From contig NZ_CP136962.1 in NCBI RefSeq assembly GCF_002863305.2, positions 372,001-436,000 of the forward strand: a DNA stretch of 64,000 nt. Reading direction: 5' to 3'. Shown piece after piece: positions 32,401 through 40,731 of the stretch; position 1 is the first letter of the stretch; the number at the start of each line of letters is the position of its first letter. The stretch comes from Neisseria perflava (lineage in GTDB: Bacteria > Pseudomonadota > Gammaproteobacteria > Burkholderiales > Neisseriaceae). The notes below the pieces were generated by a model. The model made no database searches and was not told the origin of the DNA. It saw only the letters and a list, made by a program, of their open reading frames with translations. Made by a program: the position numbers and the translations under genes.

Positions 32401-34719
32401 CTAATTTTTCAACAATGTGCCTGCCAGCCAAATATTGAAAGCTACGCCGATGGTAACCGTCATGCCGAACGCGGCAACGGCGGGCGTGCTGCTGATGGCG
32501 AGCAGGGCAAAGGAAATGGCAGTCGTCGCGGCGGCAAGCAGCATGCCGCCTAATTTTGCCGGCGCGCTGTGGTGTGCGGTGGCGGCATAGACGGCATAGT
32601 CCACGCCGATGGCGGATACTAAAAGCAGGCCGAACATGGCAAACAGGCTGACGGGAATGCCGGCCAAACCGAGTACGGCAACGGTGCAGATGGCCGCGGC
32701 CAGCGGCACGGCAAGGATTTTGCTGCCGCGTTTGAAACCGAACATTTTCCATAAAAGCAGCCATGCCAAGGCATAGGAAGCCAGTTTCAACCATGCGGCC
32801 TGATTGCGCGTGTGGTGGAAAAGCTCGTTTAAGTGGGCGCGTTTGTCTGCCCAATGTACGCCGGAGACGTGTTGCACTGCGGCGCGTACGGCGGCTTCAT
32901 CGGTCATGCCGTTCAAACGCACGACGGCAGCAAAACGGCCTGCTTCCACTTCGCCCAAATACAAGGAACGCCAAGCTTCTGCCAAATTGGTATTCAGGCC
33001 GTCCGAAAGCGACAATGGTTGCGTATCGGCGGCTTGAAGCAGGGCATCGCGCACAGTTTTGCGCGGAATACCGATTTCGGTAAGCGGTTTCCAGCTATCA
33101 GGCAACTTGGTCAATTCGCGCAGGCGGTTTTGCAGTTTTTGCTGCTCCGTTGTCGGCAGGATGAATTGGTCGGGCGATTGGATGCCGGAAAGTTTGCCTT
33201 GCGCGATTAAGGGCTGCAGGGCGTGGCCGAGTTCGGCGGTTTTCTTCAACAGGGCATCTTCGCTTTGCGCTTCGGCCACCAAATATTTGCCGCCAAAATC
33301 CGTGCCGCTCAACCGGCCGATTTGTTGTACTTCTGTCAACATCGCGGTCGGCATATTGACCCATTGACGGATGTCGTCACGCCAGTCGCTGCGCCACAGT
33401 CCGACTGCCAGCAAAATTCCGCCCACGATTAACCAGCCGCGTTTGTGCAGGCGGTTTTTCAGACGGCCTGACAAGGAATAGAGCTTTTCGGTTAATGCGG
33501 CAAAAGGCACGGTTTTGGCACGATAGCGGCGAAACAGCGGCGGCAGCCATAAAACGGTGGCACCAAACGCACCAAATAAGGCAAAGCCTGAAAATACGGC
33601 GGTTTGGCGCAGTACAGGCAAAGGGGTGAACCACAGCAGCGCGTAGCCCAAGACGGTAATCGTCAGGCTGACGGCAAAGCTTGGCAAGACATGTTTTATT
33701 GCTGATTCGGCCTGCCAAACGGTCTTTTCAGACGGCCCGAATACCGAAGGAGCAAGCCAGTGCAACGGGAAATCCACCAACATACCCACCAAGCTGGTGC
33801 CGATGACGATAGTCAGGATATGCACTTCGCCGAAGGTTAATAACGCAACTGCCAAGCCGGTTAACATACCGGCTGCCAGCGGCAAGGACAGCAAAAATAC
33901 GCGACCGCTGCGGAAGACCCACAACAGCAGTGCAAAGGTCAGTCCAAGCCCGACCATGCTCATCAGCCGGCTTTCTTTTTCTGCGGCTGCTTTGGATACG
34001 GCGGCGAACAATGCGCCGCCTGCGCTTAAGGTTTCCGCGCCGTTTTCCGAAGCGATTTGACGGCTTTGCGCCATCAGCGGCAAGAGGGCATCGTTGCCGG
34101 AAAATTGATCGCCGCCGGCGATCCGTCCGCGTAAAAATACCCAAGTTTTGCCTTGGTCTTCGGCAAACAGCATGCCATTGTCCATGTCCCACTGCAAACG
34201 GCTTTGCGGATTGGCTTTGTCGGCAACAAAGCGTCCGAAGCCCAGCCAGTCTTGTTCTAAAGACAAAGGGGAGGGGGCGGCAAACGGATTGGCCGCGGCT
34301 TCTGCGCGCGCTTGAAAATAGGCTTGCGGCTGCTCAAACAGCAGGCGGATTTCGTCTTGCGGCAAAACTGCCAAGCCCAGTTTCTGCATATCCGCCCGCA
34401 CTTTGTCCAAATTCGGCGTCATGCTGCTGTCGACTTGTTCAAATACGCCGCTCTTGCGCCATGCGTTGGCAATTTGTGAGGCCGTCTGAAAAGCAGTTTC
34501 GGCATCGGTACTGCCGGCAAGTAAAATAACTTGCGAATTGAGCTGAGTTTCTGCGGCTTTATCCGCAGCCGTCAGTAAGGCATCGGGTTGCTGCTCGCTC
34601 GGCAACAACGCGGTCAAATCGGTTTGAATGCGCGCTTGTGAAGCAAAGGCATAAACCAAAAACAGGGTAAGAAACAGGATAAGGGCAGTATAGAGGCGGT
34701 TTAGGAGGCGAAGATTCAT
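32401..34719 (-). CDS. MMPL/RND-family exporter of the aryl polyene cluster
   Basis: 772 residues with two halves, each a large periplasmic loop plus about six membrane helices, as in MMPL exporters. TM1 is near residues 10-27, a helix cluster spans about 245-400, and another about 635-770. The pattern matches the exporter paired with LolA-like proteins in aryl polyene clusters. It probably moves pigment lipid out of the inner membrane by proton motive force. Two uptake sequences lie within its reading frame (near 33465 and 33728). Confidence 0.88.
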   Translation of the reverse strand: MNLRLLNRLYTALILFLTLFLVYAFASQARIQTDLTALLPSEQQPDALLTAADKAAETQLNSQVILLAGSTDAETAFQTASQIANAWRKSGVFEQVDSSMTPNLDKVRADMQKLGLAVLPQDEIRLLFEQPQAYFQARAEAAANPFAAPSPLSLEQDWLGFGRFVADKANPQSRLQWDMDNGMLFAEDQGKTWVFLRGRIAGGDQFSGNDALLPLMAQSRQIASENGAETLSAGGALFAAVSKAAAEKESRLMSMVGLGLTFALLLWVFRSGRVFLLSLPLAAGMLTGLAVALLTFGEVHILTIVIGTSLVGMLVDFPLHWLAPSVFGPSEKTVWQAESAIKHVLPSFAVSLTITVLGYALLWFTPLPVLRQTAVFSGFALFGAFGATVLWLPPLFRRYRAKTVPFAALTEKLYSLSGRLKNRLHKRGWLIVGGILLAVGLWRSDWRDDIRQWVNMPTAMLTEVQQIGRLSGTDFGGKYLVAEAQSEDALLKKTAELGHALQPLIAQGKLSGIQSPDQFILPTTEQQKLQNRLRELTKLPDSWKPLTEIGIPRKTVRDALLQAADTQPLSLSDGLNTNLAEAWRSLYLGEVEAGRFAAVVRLNGMTDEAAVRAAVQHVSGVHWADKRAHLNELFHHTRNQAAWLKLASYALAWLLLWKMFGFKRGSKILAVPLAAAICTVAVLGLAGIPVSLFAMFGLLLVSAIGVDYAVYAATAHHSAPAKLGGMLLAAATTAISFALLAISSTPAVAAFGMTVTIGVAFNIWLAGTLLKN

Positions 34720-34812
34720 CGTTCAGACGGCCTTTTGCAAATGCTGCTGTTGGTGTGTGGAATCAGTAAAAGTACAGTAAATTAAATCAGATTATTATTA
34801 TTTTGTCAGTTA

Positions 34813-35430
34813 TTAGATGGTTTGCCAGTTGGTTAAATCATTGGGCTTGAGCGAACCGAAAAACTGCCATTGCAGAGCGGGGGCTTTTCCCTGCCAAACG
34901 CAGGCAAGTGCCATCGTATCCGCCAAAATCGCGCTTGTGCCACGCCAATCGGTTTGCTTTCCGGCGCGTAAACCGACGGGTTGTCCTGAATCGAAAACAT
35001 AGCCGACCAATTTCATGTCTGACGGGAAATCCAAATTCGCCGCTTTAATCAAGGCTTCTTTAAAACACCACAATCGGTAAAACGTTTCAGACGGCCAGTT
35101 TGCTGTTTCCAAAAAGTCTTGTTCTTCCTGCGAGCAGACCAAAGCTGACAGCGCTTTGAAATCACGCGGGCGGATAAATTCGATATCGACACCGGCTGTT
35201 AAGGGCTGAGGCGCACACAATAAAGCGGCAAAGCCTTGGCTGTGGCTCAGTGATACAGTCGGTAAATCGGTTTGCTGTTTTAACGCTCGGCTGACTTGCC
35301 AGTCCTGACGCTGCGCCAGTTGCGGCGTGGCGGCCAAACGTTGTGAATCGGCTGCGTTTAGAGAAGCATGGTCGTAGCAGGCGGCAAAAGACGGATCGGC
35401 CAGCAGGCAGTGAAGGGTTGTCGTATCCAT
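34813..35430 (-). CDS. 4'-phosphopantetheinyl transferase (Sfp/AcpT type)
   Basis: 205 residues from the ATG at 35430; an upstream ATG at 35448 lies inside a terminator stem and is rejected. Family motifs are VDIE (81-84, Mg ligands Asp82 and Glu84) and WCFKEALIKA (121-130, Glu125). It attaches phosphopantetheine to acyl carrier proteins, here presumably those of the aryl polyene pathway. First gene of the minus-strand pigment group; 93 bp separate it from the exporter gene. Confidence 0.9.
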   Translation of the reverse strand: MDTTTLHCLLADPSFAACYDHASLNAADSQRLAATPQLAQRQDWQVSRALKQQTDLPTVSLSHSQGFAALLCAPQPLTAGVDIEFIRPRDFKALSALVCSQEEQDFLETANWPSETFYRLWCFKEALIKAANLDFPSDMKLVGYVFDSGQPVGLRAGKQTDWRGTSAILADTMALACVWQGKAPALQWQFFGSLKPNDLTNWQTI

Positions 35431-35440
35431 AAAATAGAAA

Positions 35441-35474
35441 AATGCCAAACTTCATCTTGAAGTCCGGCATTTTT
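35441..35474 (-). terminator. Intrinsic terminator between lipoprotein and phosphopantetheinyl transferase genes
   Basis: On the minus strand AAATGCC...ACTTCA pairs with TGAAGT...GGCATTT, followed by T-rich sequence. It ends the lipoprotein transcript ten bases before the transferase start, leaving little room for a separate transferase promoter. Confidence 0.7.
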
Positions 35475-35482
35475 GACATTGC

Positions 35483-35995
35483 TTAGTGGAAGCTGCCTTT
35501 CAAAACCACACGGCTGTTGAATGTAGCGATGTGGCATTCGTACTCGTTACCGCCTTTGGTTACTTTGTCAAAGTAGCTAACCAGATGAACGGATTTGGCT
35601 TTTTTGCGATGCGCAGTGCTTTGGAAGCGTTTAACCGCGCTCAGGAATGCGCGTTGGCAGGTTTCATCAGGGGTTTTGCCGACTGAGTTGGAGATTTGAC
35701 GGGAAGTCAAAGTCGCGCCGGATGTGCTGCCGTAGTGAACGCGGATGCTGGGATCCAAAGCGGATTTGGCTTCGGCAGAGTTCAAGGCTACATCGACTTT
35801 ACACATATAAATATCGTTTTGACCTTTGCCATTGACTTTATGGCCTTCACCCATGCTGCGGCAGGCAGAACCGGCGGCAGTTGTTTTTTGAGTAGAAGTT
35901 TGAGAGGAGGAAGCAGATGGTTGGGAATTGCCGGATTGTGAGCAAGCGGCAAGCATCAGGGCGGATACGGCAACCAAAGCAGAAAAACGTAACAT
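35483..35995 (-). CDS. Envelope lipoprotein, function unknown
   Basis: 170 residues. A lipoprotein signal ends LAAC (Cys18), followed by a Ser/Gln/Thr-rich linker to about residue 45. The folded part has four cysteines (SACRSMG, YMCKVD, ETCQRAF, YECHIA). The C-terminal pattern TCQRAFLSAVKRFQSTA ... YECHIATFNSRVVLKGSF resembles a small secreted family often mislabelled excinuclease; that link is weak. Good AAGGAG ribosome site. Confidence 0.75.
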   Translation of the reverse strand: MLRFSALVAVSALMLAACSQSGNSQPSASSSQTSTQKTTAAGSACRSMGEGHKVNGKGQNDIYMCKVDVALNSAEAKSALDPSIRVHYGSTSGATLTSRQISNSVGKTPDETCQRAFLSAVKRFQSTAHRKKAKSVHLVSYFDKVTKGGNEYECHIATFNSRVVLKGSFH

Positions 35996-36152
35996 ACGGA
36001 CTCCTTTATAATAAGGGGTGTGAAAAAAGGTTTACAGAAAACAAAATCATTTTAACATATATGAAAGCCGTATAAAAATAGGATGATGCAAAAAATATTA
36101 TATTTTTATTTAAATGATTTCATGGTGTTAAGAAAGTTTGGGGCGCTAATGC

Positions 36153-36181
36153 TTGACGAAGGAGGGCAGAGGGCGTATATT
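36153..36181 (+). promoter_or_regulatory. Sigma-70 promoter for tRNA-Ser
   Basis: TTGACG at 36153-36158 and TATATT at 36176-36181 with a 17-base spacer, placed 13 bases before the tRNA. Confidence 0.82.
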
Positions 36182-36194
36182 GCGGTCTTCCTTA

Positions 36195-36287
36195 GGAGTA
36201 ATGGCTGAGAGGCTGAAGGCACTTCCCTGCTAAGGAAGCATGTGGGGTCAACCTGCATCGAGGGTTCGAATCCCTCTTACTCCGCCA
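36195..36287 (+). tRNA. tRNA-Ser (GCT)
   Basis: A 93-base class II tRNA with a long variable arm. Acceptor GGAGTAA/TTACTCC, anticodon stem CTTCC/GGAAG with loop CTGCTAA (anticodon GCT, reads AGC and AGU), T-arm GAGGGTTCGAATCCCTC, encoded CCA. Confidence 0.97.
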
Positions 36288-36293
36288 AATATG

Positions 36294-36322
36294 AAAGACA
36301 CCGTTTATACGGTGTCTTTTTT
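36294..36322 (+). terminator. Intrinsic terminator of tRNA-Ser
   Basis: AAAGACACCG pairs with CGGTGTCTTT around a six-base loop and is followed by a T run, six bases after the tRNA. Confidence 0.92.
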
Positions 36323-36366
36323 ATTATCCGGAATTTCTTGGAATCTAAGGCCGTCTGAAGTGTGAA

Positions 36367-36927
36367 ATGAACGATTTGATTATCCTAAACAAGCCTTATG
36401 GCGTGATTTGCCAGTTTTCTGCACATGAAAAACATCAGTGCCTTAAGGATTTTGTCGAGAAACCGGGATTTTATCCGGCCGGTCGTTTGGATACGGACAG
36501 CGAGGGTTTGCTGCTGCTGACCAATAATGGCCGTTTGCAGGCGCAGATTGCCGACCCGAAATTCAAGCAGGTTAAAACTTATTGGGCGCAGGTGGAGGGT
36601 TCTCCTAATGAAGCCAAATTGGATTTGTTGCGCCGTGGCGTAGATTTGGGCGATTTTGTCACCCGTCCGGCCGAGGTCAGGGTATTGGAAGAAGGAGAAG
36701 CGGATGTTTTATGGCCGCGCGTGCCGCCGATTCGCATGCGCAAATCCGTACCTGATTTTTGGGTGGAAATCAAAATTTCGGAAGGGAAAAACCGCCAAGT
36801 GCGAAGGATGACGGCGAAAGCAGGCTTTCCGTGTTTACGCTTGGTCCGTGTGGCAATAGGCCGTCTGAATCTGTTTGATTTGAATTTGGAATTGGGACAA
36901 TGGCAGTTTGCGCCGCATCGTCCTTAA
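36367..36927 (+). CDS. rluE: 23S rRNA pseudouridine synthase, RluE-like
   Basis: 186 residues. An RsuA/RluE-family enzyme that isomerises uridine in 23S rRNA. The catalytic motif is AGRLDTDSEGLLLLTNNG (Asp near residue 42), with the C-terminal GKNRQVRRMTAKAGFPCLRLVR. The N-terminus goes straight to ILNKPYGV with no S4 domain, as in RluE rather than RsuA/RluB. The same WPRxPPIRxRKS stretch as in RluE supports the call. Confidence 0.9.
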   Translation: MNDLIILNKPYGVICQFSAHEKHQCLKDFVEKPGFYPAGRLDTDSEGLLLLTNNGRLQAQIADPKFKQVKTYWAQVEGSPNEAKLDLLRRGVDLGDFVTRPAEVRVLEEGEADVLWPRVPPIRMRKSVPDFWVEIKISEGKNRQVRRMTAKAGFPCLRLVRVAIGRLNLFDLNLELGQWQFAPHRP

Positions 36928-36938
36928 ATAGGATGAAT

Positions 36939-36970
36939 AAAGGCCGTCTGAACTATTCAGACGGCCTTTT
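36939..36970. terminator. Uptake-sequence hairpin between rluE and DUF4198 gene
   Basis: AAAGGCCGTCTGAA and TTCAGACGGCCTTT with a four-base loop between convergent genes. Confidence 0.88.
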
Positions 36971-36982
36971 GTTATGGAAAAA

Positions 36983-37789
36983 TCAATGATGTGAATGGCC
37001 GATTTGGAAAGTCAAAGTGGTGTAGTTCGCCTGTTTTTGGCACACGCTTTGATCGGGGAAATCGGCTTTGTGTTCTACGCTGGCTTTCCAGAAACCTTGG
37101 CGCAATGGAATGATGCTGACTTCGCCTTTGTCATCGGTAGTATCGGAGAAGGCTTGGGCTTCGGTTTTATGGGTTTTGCTGCGGTCGCTGGTGTCGAAGC
37201 CGTCAAATGTGGCGGTAACGGTGGCGTTAGGCAGCGGCTCGCCATTGAAGAGGACGCGGACTTTGAAGCGTTCGCCGACGTGGACGTTGGCAGGGTTGTC
37301 TAAAGGAACGATTTCCAAATGTTGGCCGACTTGTTTGGTGATGATGGAGGTATCTGCGCTTTCGTGGCCGACATTGACGATGTTTTTACCAAACATTCTT
37401 GTTTGTTCGCAATAGCTTGCATCAGGCATTTCTTTGATGCTTGCCTGCTTCCAGCCCGCGCTGTTTTTTGACCAGAAAGTCGGTTGGTATTCGGCGGTTA
37501 CCAAGTAGCTGCCGTCTTTGACCGGCAGTTTGCTGCGGTATTGGTAATTGTATGTGCCTTTTTGAATCATGTTTTCTTTGCCTTTTTCAGTCACCAGTTG
37601 CATGGGTTTGCTGAAAATGTGCAGGCGGTCTTTGGCGATCGGCTCAAGCTCAGGGAATTCGCCATAGCCTAATTCGGCTTCAAGGTATTCGCCGCCATGT
37701 GTGTGGGCGGTTTCAACCCAAACGCGATGGGCGTGTGCGGCAGTGCTGAACAGGAAGGCGGATGCGATAAGCAAAGCAGTTTTTTTCAA
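36983..37789 (-). CDS. Zur-controlled periplasmic DUF4198 protein
   Basis: 268 residues with a signal peptide cleaved after AHA, leaving a mature N-terminus HRVWVETAHTHGG rich in possible metal ligands, and a C-terminal HSHH. The fold is the DUF4198 (NikM-like) family, which accompanies nickel/cobalt uptake systems. A near-perfect Zur box overlaps the predicted -35 (37838-37852), so expression should rise on zinc starvation. That points to a role in capturing zinc or another divalent metal. No permease or receptor gene is adjacent. Confidence 0.87.
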   Translation of the reverse strand: MKKTALLIASAFLFSTAAHAHRVWVETAHTHGGEYLEAELGYGEFPELEPIAKDRLHIFSKPMQLVTEKGKENMIQKGTYNYQYRSKLPVKDGSYLVTAEYQPTFWSKNSAGWKQASIKEMPDASYCEQTRMFGKNIVNVGHESADTSIITKQVGQHLEIVPLDNPANVHVGERFKVRVLFNGEPLPNATVTATFDGFDTSDRSKTHKTEAQAFSDTTDDKGEVSIIPLRQGFWKASVEHKADFPDQSVCQKQANYTTLTFQIGHSHH

Positions 37790-37823
37790 GATTTCTCTCC
37801 GATTTTCGATGTGTAGAAAAGAT

Positions 37824-37853
37824 AGAATAAAATGGTTCGTTATAATATAACAA
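37824..37853 (-). promoter_or_regulatory. Predicted sigma-70 promoter of the DUF4198 gene
   Basis: On the minus strand TTGTTA (37848-37853) and TATTCT (37824-37829) with an 18-base spacer. The -35 lies inside the Zur box. Confidence 0.5.
37838..37852. promoter_or_regulatory. Zur box upstream of the DUF4198 gene
   Basis: CGTTATAATATAACA matches 14 of 15 positions of the neisserial Zur consensus TGTTATDNHATAACA and holds a 13-base perfect palindrome. It lies 49-63 bp upstream of the start codon, over the -35, a position where zinc-bound Zur would block transcription. Confidence 0.8.
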
Positions 37854-37872
37854 AATTATTTAAATTTAAAGA

Positions 37873-37905
37873 GAGGCCGTCTGAAAGTTTTCAGACGGCC
37901 TTTTA
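37873..37905 (-). terminator. Uptake-sequence hairpin after radA
   Basis: GAGGCCGTCTGAAA and TTTCAGACGGCCTTTT beyond the radA stop. Confidence 0.7.
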
Positions 37906-37941
37906 GATGATTGTTTTTTTGAATCAGATTATCGAAACGGT

Positions 37942-39318
37942 TTAATCCCCGTCACGACAAACGTCAATCGCTTCCTGCAAACTGCTGACGCCGTAGATTT
38001 TCAGGTTTGGAAATTCTTTGGCATTGCGTGGCATATTGGCTTTAGGAACGATGGCGCGTTTGAAGCCGAGTTTTTCCGCTTCTTTGAGCCGCTCTTGTCC
38101 GCGTGCGACAGGGCGGACTTCGCCGCTTAAGCCGATTTCGCCGAATACGACGGTTTTTTCGGGCATAGGGCGGTTGCGGAAGCTGGAGAGCATGGCGAGG
38201 ATAACGGCGAGGTCGGCAGCAGGTTCGCCGATTTTGACGCCGCCGACGGCGTTGAGGAAGACGTCTTGGTCGAAGCAGGCAATGCCGCCGTGGCGGTTGA
38301 GGACGGCGAGCAACATGGAGAGGCGGTTTTGTTCGAGGCCGACGGTGAGGCGTTTAGGGGTAAAACCGTGTGCGTCATCGACCAATGCCTGAATTTCGAC
38401 TAAAAGCGGGCGACTGCCTTCCTGCGTGACCAAAACACATGAGCCGGGTGTGTCGTCGCGGTAGCTGGCAAGGAAGATGGCGGACGGGTTGGATACGCCT
38501 TTCAAACCGTTTTCGGTCATGGCGAACACGCCCAATTCGTTTGCCGCGCCGAAACGGTTTTTGATGGCGCGTATCATACGGTAGTTGGAATGCTGGTCGC
38601 CCTCGAAATACAGCACGGTATCGACCATATGTTCCAGCACGCGTGGGCCGGCAATCGCACCGTCTTTGGTCACGTGTCCGACCAGTATCATGGCGATGCC
38701 CATTTGTTTCGCCATACGCGTCAGTTGGGCGGCACATTCGCGTACCTGCGACACGGAGCCGGGGGCGGAAGTGATTTGGTCGGAATACATGGTTTGGATG
38801 GAGTCGATGACGACGACTTCGGGCTGGTGTTGTTTCAAGGCTGTCTGAATCGCTTCCATGCGGATTTCGGCAAGCAGGTTCACGCCTTCGGTGGGCAGTT
38901 CCAAACGCTGCGCGCGCAGGGCGACTTGTTGGGCGGATTCTTCACCGGAAACGTACAGCACTTTGCGGCTTTGCGCCATTTTGGCGATGGTTTGCAACAG
39001 TAATGTGGATTTGCCGATGCCGGGGTCGCCACCAAGCAGGATGACCGCACCATCGACCAAACCGCCGCCCAATACGCGGTCAAGCTCGCCCATGCCGGTC
39101 GGGTTGCGCGGCACTTCGGTGGCGGTAACGGCGGAGAGGGATTGGACGGTTGAAGTGTCCGCCGCCCAAGATTGGAAACGGGCGTTTTTCGGCTCGGGCG
39201 CGGCAAGGCTTTCCTGAAGCGTGTTCCACTCGCCGCAATGCGGGCATTTGCCTTGCCATTTCGGGGAAGTGCCGCCGCATTCGGAACATTGGTAGATGGT
39301 TTTGGGGGCTTTTGCCAT
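37942..39318 (-). CDS. radA: DNA repair protein RadA (Sms)
   Basis: 458 residues, normal length. A RecA-like ATPase that helps branch migration in recombination and natural transformation. N-terminal zinc finger Cys11, Cys14, Cys25, Cys28; Walker A GGDPGIGKSTL (about 97-106); the RadA-specific KNRFG motif near residue 255; and a C-terminal Lon-like domain with EIGLSGEVRPV. Single gene. Its upstream flank marks the left edge of the restriction island. Confidence 0.97.
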   Translation of the reverse strand: MAKAPKTIYQCSECGGTSPKWQGKCPHCGEWNTLQESLAAPEPKNARFQSWAADTSTVQSLSAVTATEVPRNPTGMGELDRVLGGGLVDGAVILLGGDPGIGKSTLLLQTIAKMAQSRKVLYVSGEESAQQVALRAQRLELPTEGVNLLAEIRMEAIQTALKQHQPEVVVIDSIQTMYSDQITSAPGSVSQVRECAAQLTRMAKQMGIAMILVGHVTKDGAIAGPRVLEHMVDTVLYFEGDQHSNYRMIRAIKNRFGAANELGVFAMTENGLKGVSNPSAIFLASYRDDTPGSCVLVTQEGSRPLLVEIQALVDDAHGFTPKRLTVGLEQNRLSMLLAVLNRHGGIACFDQDVFLNAVGGVKIGEPAADLAVILAMLSSFRNRPMPEKTVVFGEIGLSGEVRPVARGQERLKEAEKLGFKRAIVPKANMPRNAKEFPNLKIYGVSSLQEAIDVCRDGD

Positions 39319-39349
39319 GATGTTTTCCCTATGGGATTTTTGAAGTGTG

Positions 39350-39391
39350 AAAAGGTCGTCTGAAAACTGATATCGTTTTCAGACGACCTTG
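39350..39391. terminator. Inverted AGGTCGTCTGAA pair (mucosa-type dialect) at the left edge of the restriction island
   Basis: AGGTCGTCTGAA at 39353-39364 and its exact inverse at 39378-39389. Both arms carry the T of the mucosa/sicca dialect, unlike the AG uptake hairpins elsewhere in the window. Lies upstream of radA. Confidence 0.75.
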
Positions 39392-39397
39392 GGATTA

Positions 39398-39428
39398 TGA
39401 ATACTTTATTTATAATTTCAAGTATTCA
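39398..39428. repeat. Nine-base inverted repeat left of the restriction island
   Basis: TGAATACTT (39398-39406) and AAGTATTCA (39420-39428) around a 13-base A/T loop, in the 288-base radA-methyltransferase spacer. It could be an operator or part of the insertion boundary. No copy was seen at the right edge. Confidence 0.45.
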
Positions 39429-39588
39429 TGACTGGTTTAATGCAGCGGCATTTGCTGTTTTTTGCGGCATAATAGGAAAAATTTACATGGAAGTTTTAGA
39501 AAAATGATTTTATTTCAAAATAACGATGGTAAGTTTGCCTTGCCTAGTTCTCTATTAAAATCCCTTCAAGGGTTTTTATCAAATGTAT

Positions 39589-39610
39589 ACATAGGAGTGA
39601 AATCCTATGT
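39589..39610 (+). promoter_or_regulatory. Perfect palindrome over ribosome site and start codon of the methyltransferase
   Basis: ACATAGGA, six bases, then TCCTATGT. The left arm contains most of the AGGAG ribosome site and the right arm contains the ATG at 39607-39609. As RNA, the stem would hide the start of translation; as DNA, it could be a repressor site. Confidence 0.65.
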
Positions 39611-40731
39611 CATCTAAAAAAATCTCAAAGTTTAATTCATCTGACAAGAAACCCAGAATTCTATCTCTATTTTCAGGATGTGGAGGTTTAGATTTGGGTT
39701 TTCACCAAGCTGGTTATGAAACTGTTTGGGCGAACGATTTTTCCCATTGGGCTTGCGAAAGTTTCCGTAAAAATATTGGCGATGTCATTGTAGAAGGCGA
39801 TATTGAACAAATAGATCCTAACGATCCAACTATTCCCGATTGCGACATCATTTTAGGCGGATTCCCTTGCCAAGATTTTTCCATGATTTGGAAACAGCCG
39901 GGCCTAGAGGGTGAGCGTGGCAATCTTTATAAAAGCTTTTTACGTTTTGTAAATGCAAAAAAACCAAAAGTCTTTGTTGCTGAGAACGTAAAAGGTTTGT
40001 TGACTGCCAACAAGAAAAAAGCCATCCAGCAAATTATTACCGATTTTGAAAATTGCGGTTATTACGTTCAGGCGAAGCTATATAACTTTGCAGAATTTGG
40101 CGTACCTCAATTTCGTGAACGTGTGCTGATTGTAGGAGTACGTTTAGATACAGGATTTGATTTTCGCCATCCAGAACCAACGCATAATGAAACTGGCGAA
40201 AATGGTTTAAAACCATATGTAACTGCTGGTCAAGCGATATCTAATATTCCACAGAATGCCAGTAATAATGAATTGCTGAAAATCAGCGATAAAACACGCC
40301 GTATGTTGGACTTAATTCCTGAAGGTGGCAATTTTACCGATATTCCCAAAGATCATCCTTTATATGTAAAAGGTATGATTAGCCACGTTTATCGTCGTAT
40401 GCATCGAGACGAGCCGTCAAAAACAATTATTGCAGCAGGTGGTGGTGGCACTTGGGGCTACCATTTTCCTGAACCGCGTGCCTTTACTAACCGTGAACGC
40501 GCAAGGTTGCAAAGCTTTCCTGATGATTTTGAATTTGTCGGCTCAACAACCGAAGTACGCCGTCAGATTGGTAATGCTGTCCCGCCTCAAGGAGTGGTTG
40601 AACTGGCAAAAAGCATTTTACCGATTTTTTCAGGCAACTATGAGAAAGTAGATTTGCATGAGAAATTGGTCGCAGAAAAAGAAATTTTGTTTCATGACCG
40701 ATTAAGCAAAATTCGAGGGGGAAAACAATGA
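39607..40731 (+). CDS. DNA (cytosine-5-)methyltransferase of a restriction system
   Basis: 374 residues. C5 cytosine methylase with motif [15 protein letters not shown] (about 19-32), motif [11 protein letters not shown] with catalytic Cys88, motif VI ENV (126-128), motif VIII QFRERV (168-173) and motif X GNAVPP near residue 330. The target recognition region lies about 190-300; the site recognised is unknown. Ribosome site AGGAG at 39593-39597. Its stop overlaps the nuclease start as ATGA, so the two are coupled. A/T-rich compared with flanking genes and free of uptake sequences, suggesting recent arrival. Confidence 0.95.
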   Translation: MSSKKISKFNSSDKKPRILSLFSGCGGLDLGFHQAGYETVWANDFSHWACESFRKNIGDVIVEGDIEQIDPNDPTIPDCDIILGGFPCQDFSMIWKQPGLEGERGNLYKSFLRFVNAKKPKVFVAENVKGLLTANKKKAIQQIITDFENCGYYVQAKLYNFAEFGVPQFRERVLIVGVRLDTGFDFRHPEPTHNETGENGLKPYVTAGQAISNIPQNASNNELLKISDKTRRMLDLIPEGGNFTDIPKDHPLYVKGMISHVYRRMHRDEPSKTIIAAGGGGTWGYHFPEPRAFTNRERARLQSFPDDFEFVGSTTEVRRQIGNAVPPQGVVELAKSILPIFSGNYEKVDLHEKLVAEKEILFHDRLSKIRGGKQ

